9,540 bases of DNA from contig JAOAEP010000047.1 of assembly GCA_026416755.1 (NCBI GenBank), positions 1 through 9,540 of the forward strand, written 5' to 3'. Positions 1-6,935 of this stretch are shown here, in pieces. The notes under the pieces were generated by a model. The model saw only the letters and a program-made list of their open reading frames with translations. It was not told where the DNA came from and ran no database searches. Position 1 is the stretch's first letter; each line of letters begins with the position of its first letter. Both the position numbers and the translations under genes were made by a program. This DNA is from a bacterium (lineage in GTDB: Bacteria > Ratteibacteria > UBA8468 > B48-G9 > JAFGKM01).

Positions 1-4
1 ATCT

Positions 5-1075
5 TTATTTCTTTCCCAATAATAACTTTAATTCTTTTAAATTTGAACTTCTACCAATCATTTCCTCTTCTGAAATTAGACCCTTTTTATAAAGTGAGAT
101 TAAAGATGAGTTCATTGTCCTCATCCCTATTTCTCCCCCAAGTTGAATTTGTGAATATATTTGTGCAAAGTTCCCTTCTCTTATTAAACTTCTTATCGCA
201 GGTGTTGCTATCATAATTTCAGTCGCAAGGACTCTTCCTTTTCCATCTTTTCTTGGTATTAATTGCTGAACTATTACTCCAATAATTACAAGAGAAAGTT
301 GAGTTCTTATAGTAGGTTGTTGTTCTCCCGAAAAAACATTAACAATTCTACCCATTGCCTGAACTACTTCTCCAGTATGTAAAGTTGAAAGAACGAGATG
401 ACCTGTTTCTGCAATTCTTAAAGCTGCTTCAATTGTTTCTTTATCTCTCATTTCTCCTATCAATACAACATCAGGGTCCTGTCTTAATACTCTTTTTAAT
501 GCTTCTGAAAACGAATGGGTATCTTGACCAAGTTCTCTTTGTTCAACTATTGATTTTTTATATTTAAAGAGGTATTCAATAGGGTCTTCTATTGTTATTA
601 TATGAAGTGCTTTTGTTTCATTTAAATATTCAACCATTGAAGCAAGCGTTGTTGATTTACCACTACCTGTTGGCCCACATATTAAAATTAATCCATAAGG
701 ATTTGATAAAATTTTTTTTATAACATCTGAAGGGAGTCCTAATTCTTCAAAACTTGGAATTTTATCCTTTATAGGTCTTATTGCAATTCCAATAGTTCCC
801 CTTTGATAATGTAAATTTATTCTAAATCTACCGACACCTTCTAAACCATAAGAAAAATCAAGTTCTTTTGTTTCTTCAAAAATTTTGATTTGTTCATCAT
901 TTAAAATTGAATAAATAAGTTTTTTACATTCTTCATTAGAAAATACTGGAAATAGAGTAGGGTAAAGAACTCCATCAATTCTTATATGGGGTGTTAATTT
1001 AGCAAGTATATGAATATCAGATGCTCTTTTTTCAACTGCATACTTAAGTATGTCATCTATCTTAAGATTACTCAT
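5..1075 (-). CDS. pilT: PilT, type IV pilus retraction ATPase
   Basis: Cytoplasmic hexameric ATPase that powers pilus retraction (twitching, DNA uptake). The 356-residue length is normal for PilT. The N-terminal domain carries RASDIHIL (17-24). The motor core has Walker A GPTGSGKST (134-142), the Asp box TIEDPIEYL (161-169), Walker B DPDVVLIGEMRD (200-211) and the His box STLHTGEV (230-237). AIRSLIREGN (293-302) matches the AIRNLIRE signature that separates PilT from PilB, and there is no tetracysteine zinc site, which also fits PilT. The gene is complete: its stop lies four bases inside the window. Its ATG overlaps the pilB stop as ATGA and has no clear Shine-Dalgarno sequence, so translation is probably coupled to pilB. 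pilC would be expected next but lies outside the window if present. PilU, a paralogue, is a less likely alternative. Confidence 0.95.
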   Translation of the reverse strand: MSNLKIDDILKYAVEKRASDIHILAKLTPHIRIDGVLYPTLFPVFSNEECKKLIYSILNDEQIKIFEETKELDFSYGLEGVGRFRINLHYQRGTIGIAIRPIKDKIPSFEELGLPSDVIKKILSNPYGLILICGPTGSGKSTTLASMVEYLNETKALHIITIEDPIEYLFKYKKSIVEQRELGQDTHSFSEALKRVLRQDPDVVLIGEMRDKETIEAALRIAETGHLVLSTLHTGEVVQAMGRIVNVFSGEQQPTIRTQLSLVIIGVIVQQLIPRKDGKGRVLATEIMIATPAIRSLIREGNFAQIYSQIQLGGEIGMRTMNSSLISLYKKGLISEEEMIGRSSNLKELKLLLGKK

Positions 1076-2742
1076 ATTGTTACTGTTAATGCTTCAGAAA
1101 GAGTAGTAATTCCATTTATCACTTTTTTAATTGCGGATTCTCTTAATGTTTTCATTCCCTGTTTTATAGCAAATTCTTTTACTTCATCATCACTTTTCTT
1201 CTTAAGAATCATTTCTCTTATTTCTTTTGTAAATTCAAGTACTTCATAAATAGCAATTCTTCCATAATACCCAGTAAAATCACATAAAGAACATCCTTTA
1301 CCTTTATATGCTTTTATTTTATCATTTTTAATTTCATAACTTTTTAATATTTCAGTTCCTTCTTCATCTATTACTTTACATTCAGTACAAATTCTTCTTA
1401 CCAATCTTTGAGCAATAACTAAATTTAATGCATCTGCAATTAAATATGGTTCAACTCCCATGTAATAAAGTCGTGAGATAGTAGAAACAGTATCATTTGT
1501 ATGCAAAGTTGTTATAACAAGATGACCTGTTAGGGATGCTTGAATTGCTATTTGGGCTGTCTCAAGATCTCTTATTTCTCCTATCATAATAACATCAGGA
1601 TCTTGTCTTAAAAGATGCCTTAAAACATTTGCAAACGTAAGACCTATTTTTGGTTTAACTTGAACTTGATTTATCCCTTCAAGTTGATATTCAACTGGGT
1701 CTTCAATAGTAACTATATTTTTTTCAGGTGTATTTATATAAGTTAACCCAGAATATAAAGTTGTTGTTTTTCCACTACCTGTAGGGCCTGTGACGATTAT
1801 CATTCCATAAGGTTTTTTCAAAGCATTTTTAAATTTTTCAAGTTCTTCTTTTTCAAAACCTAATTCTTCCATATTTAAAACAAGTTTTTCTTTATCAAGA
1901 AGCCGCATTACCACTTTTTCTCCGTAAATTGTAGGAAGGGTTGATGTTCTAATATCAATTTCTTTTAGCCCTATTTTAATTTTAATTCTACCATCTTGTG
2001 GAAGTCGCCTTTCACCTATGTCAAGATTTGATAAGATTTTAATTCTAGTTACAATTCCAGGATAAGCATTTTTTGGTGGGGAAGGGAAATTATATAATAT
2101 TCCATCAATCCTAAATCTTACAGAAACATCTTTTTCTCTTGGTTCAAGATGTATATCTGTTGCTCTTTTTTCAATTGCTTTTACAAAGAGAGAGTTTACA
2201 AATTTTACAATTGGTGCATCTTCAGCAGCGACCTTCAATTGTGTTATATCAACTTCTTCTTTTTCTTCTGGAGTGGCCTCTAGTTCCGAAATCGCCTGGG
2301 GTATATTATCTAATCCAGAATAAAACTTTTCAATTAGTGTTGTTATTTTTGTCTCATCTGCTTTAACTACTCTTATTTTTAAACCTGTTAACCTTCTTAA
2401 TGTATCAATTGCAACTATATCGGTTGGATCTTTCATTGCTATTACAAGAGTATCCTCCTCTTTCGCAATAGGAATACATATAAATCTTCTTGCAATATTT
2501 TCATCTACTAATTTTACTAATTCCGGTTTTATCCCTTGTATTTTGGAAAGGTCTACATAATCTGCTTTTTTCTGTTCTGTTAGTACTTCTATCAAATCTT
2601 CCCTTTTAACATACCCCTTTTCCAATAATAATTCTCCCAGGAATTTTTTCTCCTTTTTCTGTAATTCTAAAACTTCTTCCAATTGTGCCCCAGATATAAG
2701 ACCTTTTTCTAATAAAAGTTGTCCCAGTTCTTTTCTTTCCAT
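1072..2742 (-). CDS. pilB: PilB, type IV pilus extension ATPase with tandem MshEN-type N-terminal motifs
   Basis: Cytoplasmic ATPase that drives pilin polymerisation; 556 residues from the chosen start. Two 24-residue MshEN-type motifs, residues 5-28 and 34-57, are separated by five residues (KKEKK). A GspE-type N2 domain follows (RATDIHLEP, 193-201). The motor core has Walker A GPTGSGKTT (319-327), Asp box TIEDPVEY (345-352), Walker B DPDVIMIGEIRD (381-392) and His box TTLHTND (411-417). The zinc site is C452-X2-C455 with C484-X2-C487. The frame stays open to a TTG at 2781, but the extra 13 residues are hydrophobic, unlike the family, and would cover the promoter; the ATG at 2742 puts the first motif at residue 5. 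No Shine-Dalgarno sequence precedes it. First gene of a pilB-pilT unit. A GspE role in type II secretion is possible but unlikely given the adjacent pilT. Confidence 0.93.
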   Translation of the reverse strand: MERKELGQLLLEKGLISGAQLEEVLELQKKEKKFLGELLLEKGYVKREDLIEVLTEQKKADYVDLSKIQGIKPELVKLVDENIARRFICIPIAKEEDTLVIAMKDPTDIVAIDTLRRLTGLKIRVVKADETKITTLIEKFYSGLDNIPQAISELEATPEEKEEVDITQLKVAAEDAPIVKFVNSLFVKAIEKRATDIHLEPREKDVSVRFRIDGILYNFPSPPKNAYPGIVTRIKILSNLDIGERRLPQDGRIKIKIGLKEIDIRTSTLPTIYGEKVVMRLLDKEKLVLNMEELGFEKEELEKFKNALKKPYGMIIVTGPTGSGKTTTLYSGLTYINTPEKNIVTIEDPVEYQLEGINQVQVKPKIGLTFANVLRHLLRQDPDVIMIGEIRDLETAQIAIQASLTGHLVITTLHTNDTVSTISRLYYMGVEPYLIADALNLVIAQRLVRRICTECKVIDEEGTEILKSYEIKNDKIKAYKGKGCSLCDFTGYYGRIAIYEVLEFTKEIREMILKKKSDDEVKEFAIKQGMKTLRESAIKKVINGITTLSEALTVTI

Positions 2743-2748
2743 GCTTAT

Positions 2749-2781
2749 AGTATAATATATCATAAAAAAAAGAAAAATCAA
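2749..2781 (-). promoter_or_regulatory. Predicted pilB promoter giving an almost leaderless mRNA
   Basis: Read on the minus strand, TTGATT (2781-2776) could be a -35 box. TATTAT (2757-2752) follows at an 18-base spacing, and TATACT (2754-2749) ends six bases before the pilB ATG at 2742. Either -10 choice places the predicted transcript start within a few bases of the start codon, which fits the missing Shine-Dalgarno sequence. By-eye prediction only. Confidence 0.4.
2751..2756 (+). promoter_or_regulatory. Predicted -10 box for the agmatinase operon
   Basis: A perfect TATAAT on the plus strand, about 40 bases before the agmatinase ATG, would give a leader of roughly 33 bases containing the Shine-Dalgarno sequence. 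No good -35 box is visible at 16-18 bases upstream. The same bases serve as the -10 region of pilB on the other strand. Confidence 0.45.
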
Positions 2782-2783
2782 TA

Positions 2784-2790
2784 AAAGGAG
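2784..2790 (+). promoter_or_regulatory. Ribosome binding site of the agmatinase gene
   Basis: AAAGGAG ends five bases before the ATG at 2796. It is a strong Shine-Dalgarno sequence and fixes this start. Confidence 0.8.
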
Positions 2791-2795
2791 TAAAT

Positions 2796-3689
2796 ATGAA
2801 AAAAGAAATCCCTTTTAATTTTTTATCCATACCCAAGATTAATTTTAAAAAAACTAAAATTGTTATTTTACCTATTGGATATGAAGGAACAGTTACAGGT
2901 AATTCTGGGACAAAATTTGCTCCATTAAGTATAATTTATTCTTCAAGAAATTTTGAATTATATGATGATGAGTATGATATAGAACCATATAAAATAGGTA
3001 TAAAAACAGAAGAGGAAATTGAACCAGATTCAACTTCTCCTGAAAAAATGATAAAAAAAATAGAAAAATTAACCTCATATTATTTGAAAAATAAAAAATT
3101 TGTAATTGGAATCGGAGGAGAACATACTATAACTATTGGATTATTTAAAGCACATAAAAAATATTACACAGATTTAAATTATATATGTCTTGATGCTCAT
3201 TCGGATCTAAGGGAAAAATATAATGGAACAAAGTTTTCTCATGCTTGTGTTAATAAAAGGATTTTAGAAGAAAACTGCAACCTATACTTAATAGGTATAA
3301 GAAGTATAAGTAGGGAAGAAAAAGAATTTTTATTAAAAGAAAGAAGTATAAAAGTTTATTATGCCTATCAGATGAAAGAGATAAGATGGTTTGACGAAAT
3401 TATAAAAGATATAAAACCTGGGAGATACTATCTTTCAATAGATGTAGATTTCTTTGATCCCTCATTAATTCCAGAGACAGGTACGCCAGAACCAGGTGGT
3501 TTTGGATGGGATGAAGTAATAAGATTTTTGAAGAATTTAATTATGAGAAAAGATATTGAAGTTTGTGGATTTGATATAGTAGAACTTTCTCCTTCAAATA
3601 TATTTACGTCATCTTCTTTAATATGTGGAAAACTAATTTATAAGATAATCTGCTATTTAGTTTTAAAATGGAGAAATTTGAAATTTTGA
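2796..3689 (+). CDS. speB: Agmatinase-family ureohydrolase
   Basis: Manganese enzyme of the arginase/agmatinase fold. The likely reaction is agmatine to putrescine plus urea, in polyamine synthesis in the cytoplasm. All metal-ligand motifs are present: GGEH (107-110, His110), DAHSD (133-137, Asp133/His135/Asp137) and SIDVD (214-218, Asp216/Asp218). The following PETGTPEPGG (226-235) resembles the agmatinase TPEPGG form rather than the arginase form. SHAC (148-151) and FDIVELSP (259-266) also fit. Its 297 residues are a normal length. A strong ribosome binding site precedes the ATG. The last seven codons overlap the next gene, so the two are probably one operon. No arginine decarboxylase or aminopropyltransferase is in view, so the substrate is not fixed by context; guanidinobutyrate, guanidine or another guanidino compound is possible within this family. 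Confidence 0.87.
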   Translation: MKKEIPFNFLSIPKINFKKTKIVILPIGYEGTVTGNSGTKFAPLSIIYSSRNFELYDDEYDIEPYKIGIKTEEEIEPDSTSPEKMIKKIEKLTSYYLKNKKFVIGIGGEHTITIGLFKAHKKYYTDLNYICLDAHSDLREKYNGTKFSHACVNKRILEENCNLYLIGIRSISREEKEFLLKERSIKVYYAYQMKEIRWFDEIIKDIKPGRYYLSIDVDFFDPSLIPETGTPEPGGFGWDEVIRFLKNLIMRKDIEVCGFDIVELSPSNIFTSSSLICGKLIYKIICYLVLKWRNLKF

Positions 3690-4534
3690 AAAAGGAAGAG
3701 TTTGAGATATTTTTAAAAAATGGAATAAAAAAAATTCTTTTTATAGGGGGTAGTGATACTGGTAAGACGACTTTAATTAAAGATATCGCTAATTTTCTTT
3801 TTGAAAATAATAAAGATGTTTTTATATTTGATTGTGACATAGGTCAATCTCATATAGGTCCACCTACGACAATTGGATATGCAAAATTAAAAGAAAAAAT
3901 TGGAGATGATTTTTATTTAAAACCAGAGAAATTTTATTTTACAGGAACAGTTTCTCCTTCATTTTCAATAATTAATTTTTTAACAGGTGTAATTAAAATT
4001 AATAAATATCTTGAAGGTAAAAGAGGAAAGATTTTAATTGATACTACTGGATATATTAAAGATAAAACTGCGATTTCATTAAAGATAAATAAAATTGAAA
4101 TTATACAACCTGATTTAGTAATCTTACTTGAAAAGGAAAATGAATTGGAAGAAATTGTTGAATTTTTGAAATTTACTAAGATCATTTATAAAAGAATTAC
4201 AGTTAAAGACTTACCAATAAAGAATATGGAGGAACGGGCAAATTATAGGAAAATGAGATTTAGTCAATATTTTGAAAATACAAAAGAAATAATTTTAGAA
4301 CTAGATAAAATTTCAATTAAAATAATAAATTTTAAAAATATAAGTAAATTTAACGAAATTTTTAATTTTGATTTAAAAAGAGTTCTTTGTAGTCTAAAAA
4401 ATGAGTTCTTTGAAGATATTTCGCTTGGTATTATAAAACAACAAGAAAATAGAAAACTTATAATCCTTGTTCCAGAAGAAATTGACATTAAGAAAATAAA
4501 AGGAATAACAATAAGTAATTTTTTATTTGATTAA
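3668..4534 (+). CDS. Clp1/Grc3-family polynucleotide 5'-hydroxyl kinase-like P-loop protein
   Basis: A 288-residue P-loop protein of the Clp1/Grc3/NOL9 type, a family whose studied eukaryotic and archaeal members phosphorylate the 5'-OH end of RNA (some also DNA) using NTP. Visible motifs are Walker A GGSDTGKT (27-34), the hallmark DCDIGQS (55-61) followed by IGPPTTIG (63-70), FTGTVSP (91-97), the Walker B-like DTTGYI (125-130), and an arginine-rich stretch with R190, R194 and R197 that fits the lid. About 90 further residues form a lysine-rich C-terminal part that I cannot assign. There are no membrane segments. The start overlaps the agmatinase end by 22 bp with no ribosome binding site, suggesting translational coupling. 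Family assignment is confident; RNA kinase activity and the target are inference. Bacterial members are commonly labelled only 'Clp1/GlmU family'. Confidence 0.82.
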   Translation: MEKFEILKKEEFEIFLKNGIKKILFIGGSDTGKTTLIKDIANFLFENNKDVFIFDCDIGQSHIGPPTTIGYAKLKEKIGDDFYLKPEKFYFTGTVSPSFSIINFLTGVIKINKYLEGKRGKILIDTTGYIKDKTAISLKINKIEIIQPDLVILLEKENELEEIVEFLKFTKIIYKRITVKDLPIKNMEERANYRKMRFSQYFENTKEIILELDKISIKIINFKNISKFNEIFNFDLKRVLCSLKNEFFEDISLGIIKQQENRKLIILVPEEIDIKKIKGITISNFLFD

Positions 4535-4559
4535 ATCGTTTAGGGTTCCTTATAATTTA

Positions 4560-4568
4560 TGGTAAAAT
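4560..4568 (+). promoter_or_regulatory. Predicted extended -10 promoter of the HD-GYP gene
   Basis: TGGTAAAAT combines an extended -10 TG with TAAAAT (4563-4568), which ends seven bases before the ATG at 4576. The predicted transcript starts at or within two bases of the start codon. There is no Shine-Dalgarno sequence in the 41-bp gap after the kinase gene. A second TATAAT at 4551-4556 could start a transcript with a leader of about 13 bases. No convincing -35 box is seen. Confidence 0.45.
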
Positions 4569-4575
4569 TCTGTCA

Positions 4576-5946
4576 ATGAGAAAAACTGAAAAAGAATTTG
4601 AAATACTAAAAAATGAAATAGAAGAATATTTTTTAAAACATGAGTTTTTAAAAAATATTTGTTCAATTGTTTCAGATGGGTTCTGTGTTAAATATAAAGA
4701 TAAAATCATTTTTTGTAATGATAGGTATGCAGAAATTCTGGGATATAAGAAAGAAGAACTAATTGGAACTGAAATTTTAAATTTTTGTAGTGAGAAAGAA
4801 ATAAAATTCTGGGATAGAATTTTAAAAGAAGAAGTAGAAGATGAGTTTGAAACAAAATTTTCAAAAAGAGATGGAAGTGAAATTTGGGTTAAAGTCAAAA
4901 ACAAAAATATCAAATATAAAGATAAAATCTTAAGAATCTCAATAATAAGTGATATTACAGAGGAAAAAATTTCTTTCCTTAAAATCAAAGAATCAGAAGA
5001 TAAATATAAAATTTTGACAGAAACTTTACTTGATGGAATTATAGTTGTTGATATAAATGGGACAATTCTTTTTTCAAATGTTATAGGAGCAAATTTATTT
5101 GGATTTGAAGAAGTTCACAATTTTATTAAAAAAAATATCTTTGACTTTATAGTAAATAAAGAAGAACTTGAAAAACATATAAAACTTCTTATTAAGAATA
5201 AAGGTGGATATTTTATTGAACATGAGATAAGAGATAATAAAGGTTCAAAATATTTTATAGAAATGATTGGTAGAAAAATTAATTTTATGGATAGAGAGAG
5301 TATATTGTTTTGCTTCAGAGATGTGACAGAAAGAAGAATTATAATTGAAAACTTAAAAGAAGCAGTGGGTAGTTCAAAGAAAATGTTGAACCAGGCGGTG
5401 ACGGCTTTGTCTGAAATTTTAACTTATAGAGACCCATATACCTATGACCATCAAAAGCGAGTGGCAAAACTTGCAATTGAAATTGCAAAAGAATTCGGCT
5501 TTTCTGAGAGTTTAGTTGAAGGTGTGGGCATTATTTCTTTATTACATGATATAGGGAAAATTTATATCCCAATGGATATACTAACCAAACCTAAAGAATT
5601 AACCTCAATTGAATGGGAATTTATAAAAATGCACCCTGAATATGGAGCAAATATTGTTAAAAAAATAGAATTCCCATGGCGAGTTTCTGAATCTATTTAT
5701 CAACATCATGAAAGATTAAATGGAAGTGGATATCCTTTGGGATTGAAAGGGAAATCAATTATTTTTGAGGCAAGAATTTTATCTGTTGCTGATGTTGTAG
5801 AAGCAATGAGTTCTCATAGACCTTATAGGCCTAAACATACAATAGAAGAAACTTTTGAAGAGTTAAGAAGAAATTCTGGGATACTTTATGATAAAGAAGT
5901 TGTTGAAACCACATTAAAAATCTTTAAAAAGGGATTTAGTTTTTAA
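4576..5946 (+). CDS. PAS-PAS-HD-GYP protein, predicted cyclic di-GMP phosphodiesterase
   Basis: Soluble 456-residue signalling protein with no membrane segment or signal peptide. A first PAS domain spans about 24-128 (SDGFCVKY to ISDITEEK), a second about 144-253 (LLDGIIVVDINGT to FRDVTERR), then a helical linker and an HD-GYP domain from about 268. The HD-GYP metal ligands are intact: H292 (DHQKRV), H324-D325 (LLHDIGK), H353 (MHPEYG), H377-H378 (HHERLNGSGYP, GYP at 385-387) and D405 (SVADVVEAM). In this family the domain hydrolyses c-di-GMP to pGpG or GMP, and some members act on cGAMP. The PAS pair presumably senses an intracellular ligand or redox state; no cofactor can be read from sequence. 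It seems to have its own leaderless promoter rather than reading through from the kinase gene. It converges on tRNA-Leu 18 bp downstream. Confidence 0.9.
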   Translation: MRKTEKEFEILKNEIEEYFLKHEFLKNICSIVSDGFCVKYKDKIIFCNDRYAEILGYKKEELIGTEILNFCSEKEIKFWDRILKEEVEDEFETKFSKRDGSEIWVKVKNKNIKYKDKILRISIISDITEEKISFLKIKESEDKYKILTETLLDGIIVVDINGTILFSNVIGANLFGFEEVHNFIKKNIFDFIVNKEELEKHIKLLIKNKGGYFIEHEIRDNKGSKYFIEMIGRKINFMDRESILFCFRDVTERRIIIENLKEAVGSSKKMLNQAVTALSEILTYRDPYTYDHQKRVAKLAIEIAKEFGFSESLVEGVGIISLLHDIGKIYIPMDILTKPKELTSIEWEFIKMHPEYGANIVKKIEFPWRVSESIYQHHERLNGSGYPLGLKGKSIIFEARILSVADVVEAMSSHRPYRPKHTIEETFEELRRNSGILYDKEVVETTLKIFKKGFSF

Positions 5947-5964
5947 ATTTTTTGTGTTTAAAAT

Positions 5965-6048
5965 TGCCGAAGAGGGGATTTGAACCCCTACGAGGTTAAT
6001 CCTCACCAGGTCCTGAACCTGGCGCGTCTTCCATTCCGCCACTTCGGC
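5965..6048 (-). tRNA. tRNA-Leu (anticodon CAG)
   Basis: The minus strand folds as a complete class II tRNA of 84 bases. It has a 7-bp acceptor stem (GCCGAAG with CTTCGGC), a 3-bp D stem with GG in the loop, an anticodon arm CCAGG-TTCAGGA-CCTGG with CAG at 6015-6013, a long variable arm (GAGG ATTAA CCTC) and a T arm AGGGG-TTCAAAT-CCCCT. The discriminator base is A, as expected for leucine. The 3' CCA is not encoded, so a CCA-adding enzyme is needed. It reads CUG codons. It lies 35 bp after holB on the same strand and may be transcribed with it; I see no convincing separate promoter. Confidence 0.97.
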
Positions 6049-6083
6049 TCTTAATTTTTAAGTTATTAAATATCAAGTTTATA

Positions 6084-6935
6084 TTATTTATTAACATTTG
6101 AAAAATATGAAATTTGGAATATTAAATTTTCAATAGCAAGTTTTAGATTAATATTATATTTTATCCTTTGTTTTACTTCCCATATTTTTTCTATCAACTG
6201 TATATCAAGTGAATTAAAACTTTCATCCCTTATAAAATCTTTATTAATAAAAAAATGTAAAGGGAATTTTCTTTCACTCAAAAAAGCATCTCTTAAATAG
6301 AATAAAACACTCTCAAACCATTTTTCAATTTTTCCCCTTTCTTCTCTTTTATTTAAAAGGTCTACCTTTTTAAAAAATTCAAAAAAATTTTCTATTTTTA
6401 CTAAATTTAGTAACTCTAAAAACTCTTCAATATTTTTGAAATCGTCTTTATTTATTTCAGGCAACTCATAATTGATATAAATTTTAAAACATCTTGAAAT
6501 AACAGTTGGGAGTAAAAAATTTATATTTGGACATAAAATTATAATAATTCCATATTCTGGTGGCTCTTCTAAAACTTTTAAAAATGCACTTCCTGCCTCT
6601 TCTTTAACATATTCAATCTGAAATATATAAATTTTATATCTTTGAAAATATGGTTTTATAAATATATCATTTTTCACATTTCTCACCTCATCAATTGATA
6701 ATATATTATTTTCTGGGACTATCCATTTTATATCAGGATGTGTTCTTTTTTCAATTTTTTTACAAATTTCACATTTTTTACAAAAATTTTCTTCTCTACA
6801 ATTCAAAATACCACTTAAAAATAAAGCACTTTCATTTCTTAATTTGTTATTTCCCCCATATATTATATAAGCATTATGTATTTTATTTTTTTGTTTTGCT
6901 TTCAAAAGGAAGTTTTTTACTTCTTTTATATTCAT
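6084..6935 (-). CDS. holB: DNA polymerase III delta' subunit (clamp-loader)
   Basis: AAA+-fold clamp-loader subunit that helps load the sliding clamp onto primed DNA. The 283-residue protein is shorter than the usual 320-330. A four-cysteine zinc module (C46, C52, C55, C58) precedes THPDIKWI. LKVLEEPPE (119-127) and the SRC motif (147-149), which supplies the trans-acting arginine, are intact, and NINLKLAIENLI (261-272) matches the family C-terminus. The P-loop position reads YGGNNKLRNES (26-36) and lacks the GxxGxGK[ST] pattern. This agrees with delta' being the non-ATP-binding member. The start is set by a strong ribosome binding site inside tmk, giving a 53-bp overlap; the early IHNAYIIYGG strand is needed by the fold, so a later start is unlikely. 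A dnaX-encoded tau/gamma subunit is excluded by the lost P-loop and short length. Confidence 0.88.
   Translation of the reverse strand: MNIKEVKNFLLKAKQKNKIHNAYIIYGGNNKLRNESALFLSGILNCREENFCKKCEICKKIEKRTHPDIKWIVPENNILSIDEVRNVKNDIFIKPYFQRYKIYIFQIEYVKEEAGSAFLKVLEEPPEYGIIIILCPNINFLLPTVISRCFKIYINYELPEINKDDFKNIEEFLELLNLVKIENFFEFFKKVDLLNKREERGKIEKWFESVLFYLRDAFLSERKFPLHFFINKDFIRDESFNSLDIQLIEKIWEVKQRIKYNINLKLAIENLIFQISYFSNVNK

Noticed and set aside
2743..2781. N-terminal extension of PilB to a TTG start at 2781
   Set aside because: The 13 added residues are hydrophobic and unlike PilB, there is no ribosome binding site, and the stretch contains the promoter-like boxes for both divergent genes.
4557..4988. 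143-residue reading frame antisense to the HD-GYP gene
   Set aside because: Low-complexity Ser/Leu/Ile/Phe composition typical of the antisense of an AT-rich gene, and the plus strand here encodes a clear PAS domain.
5941..5963. Inverted repeat TTTTAAA-N9-TTTAAAA after the HD-GYP gene as a terminator
   Set aside because: Seven A/T pairs only and not followed by a T-run after the second arm; such repeats occur by chance in this composition.
6055..6076. Separate promoter for tRNA-Leu (TTGATA with TAAAAA)
   Set aside because: The boxes are only about 10 bases apart, too close for a normal promoter; co-transcription with holB is as likely.
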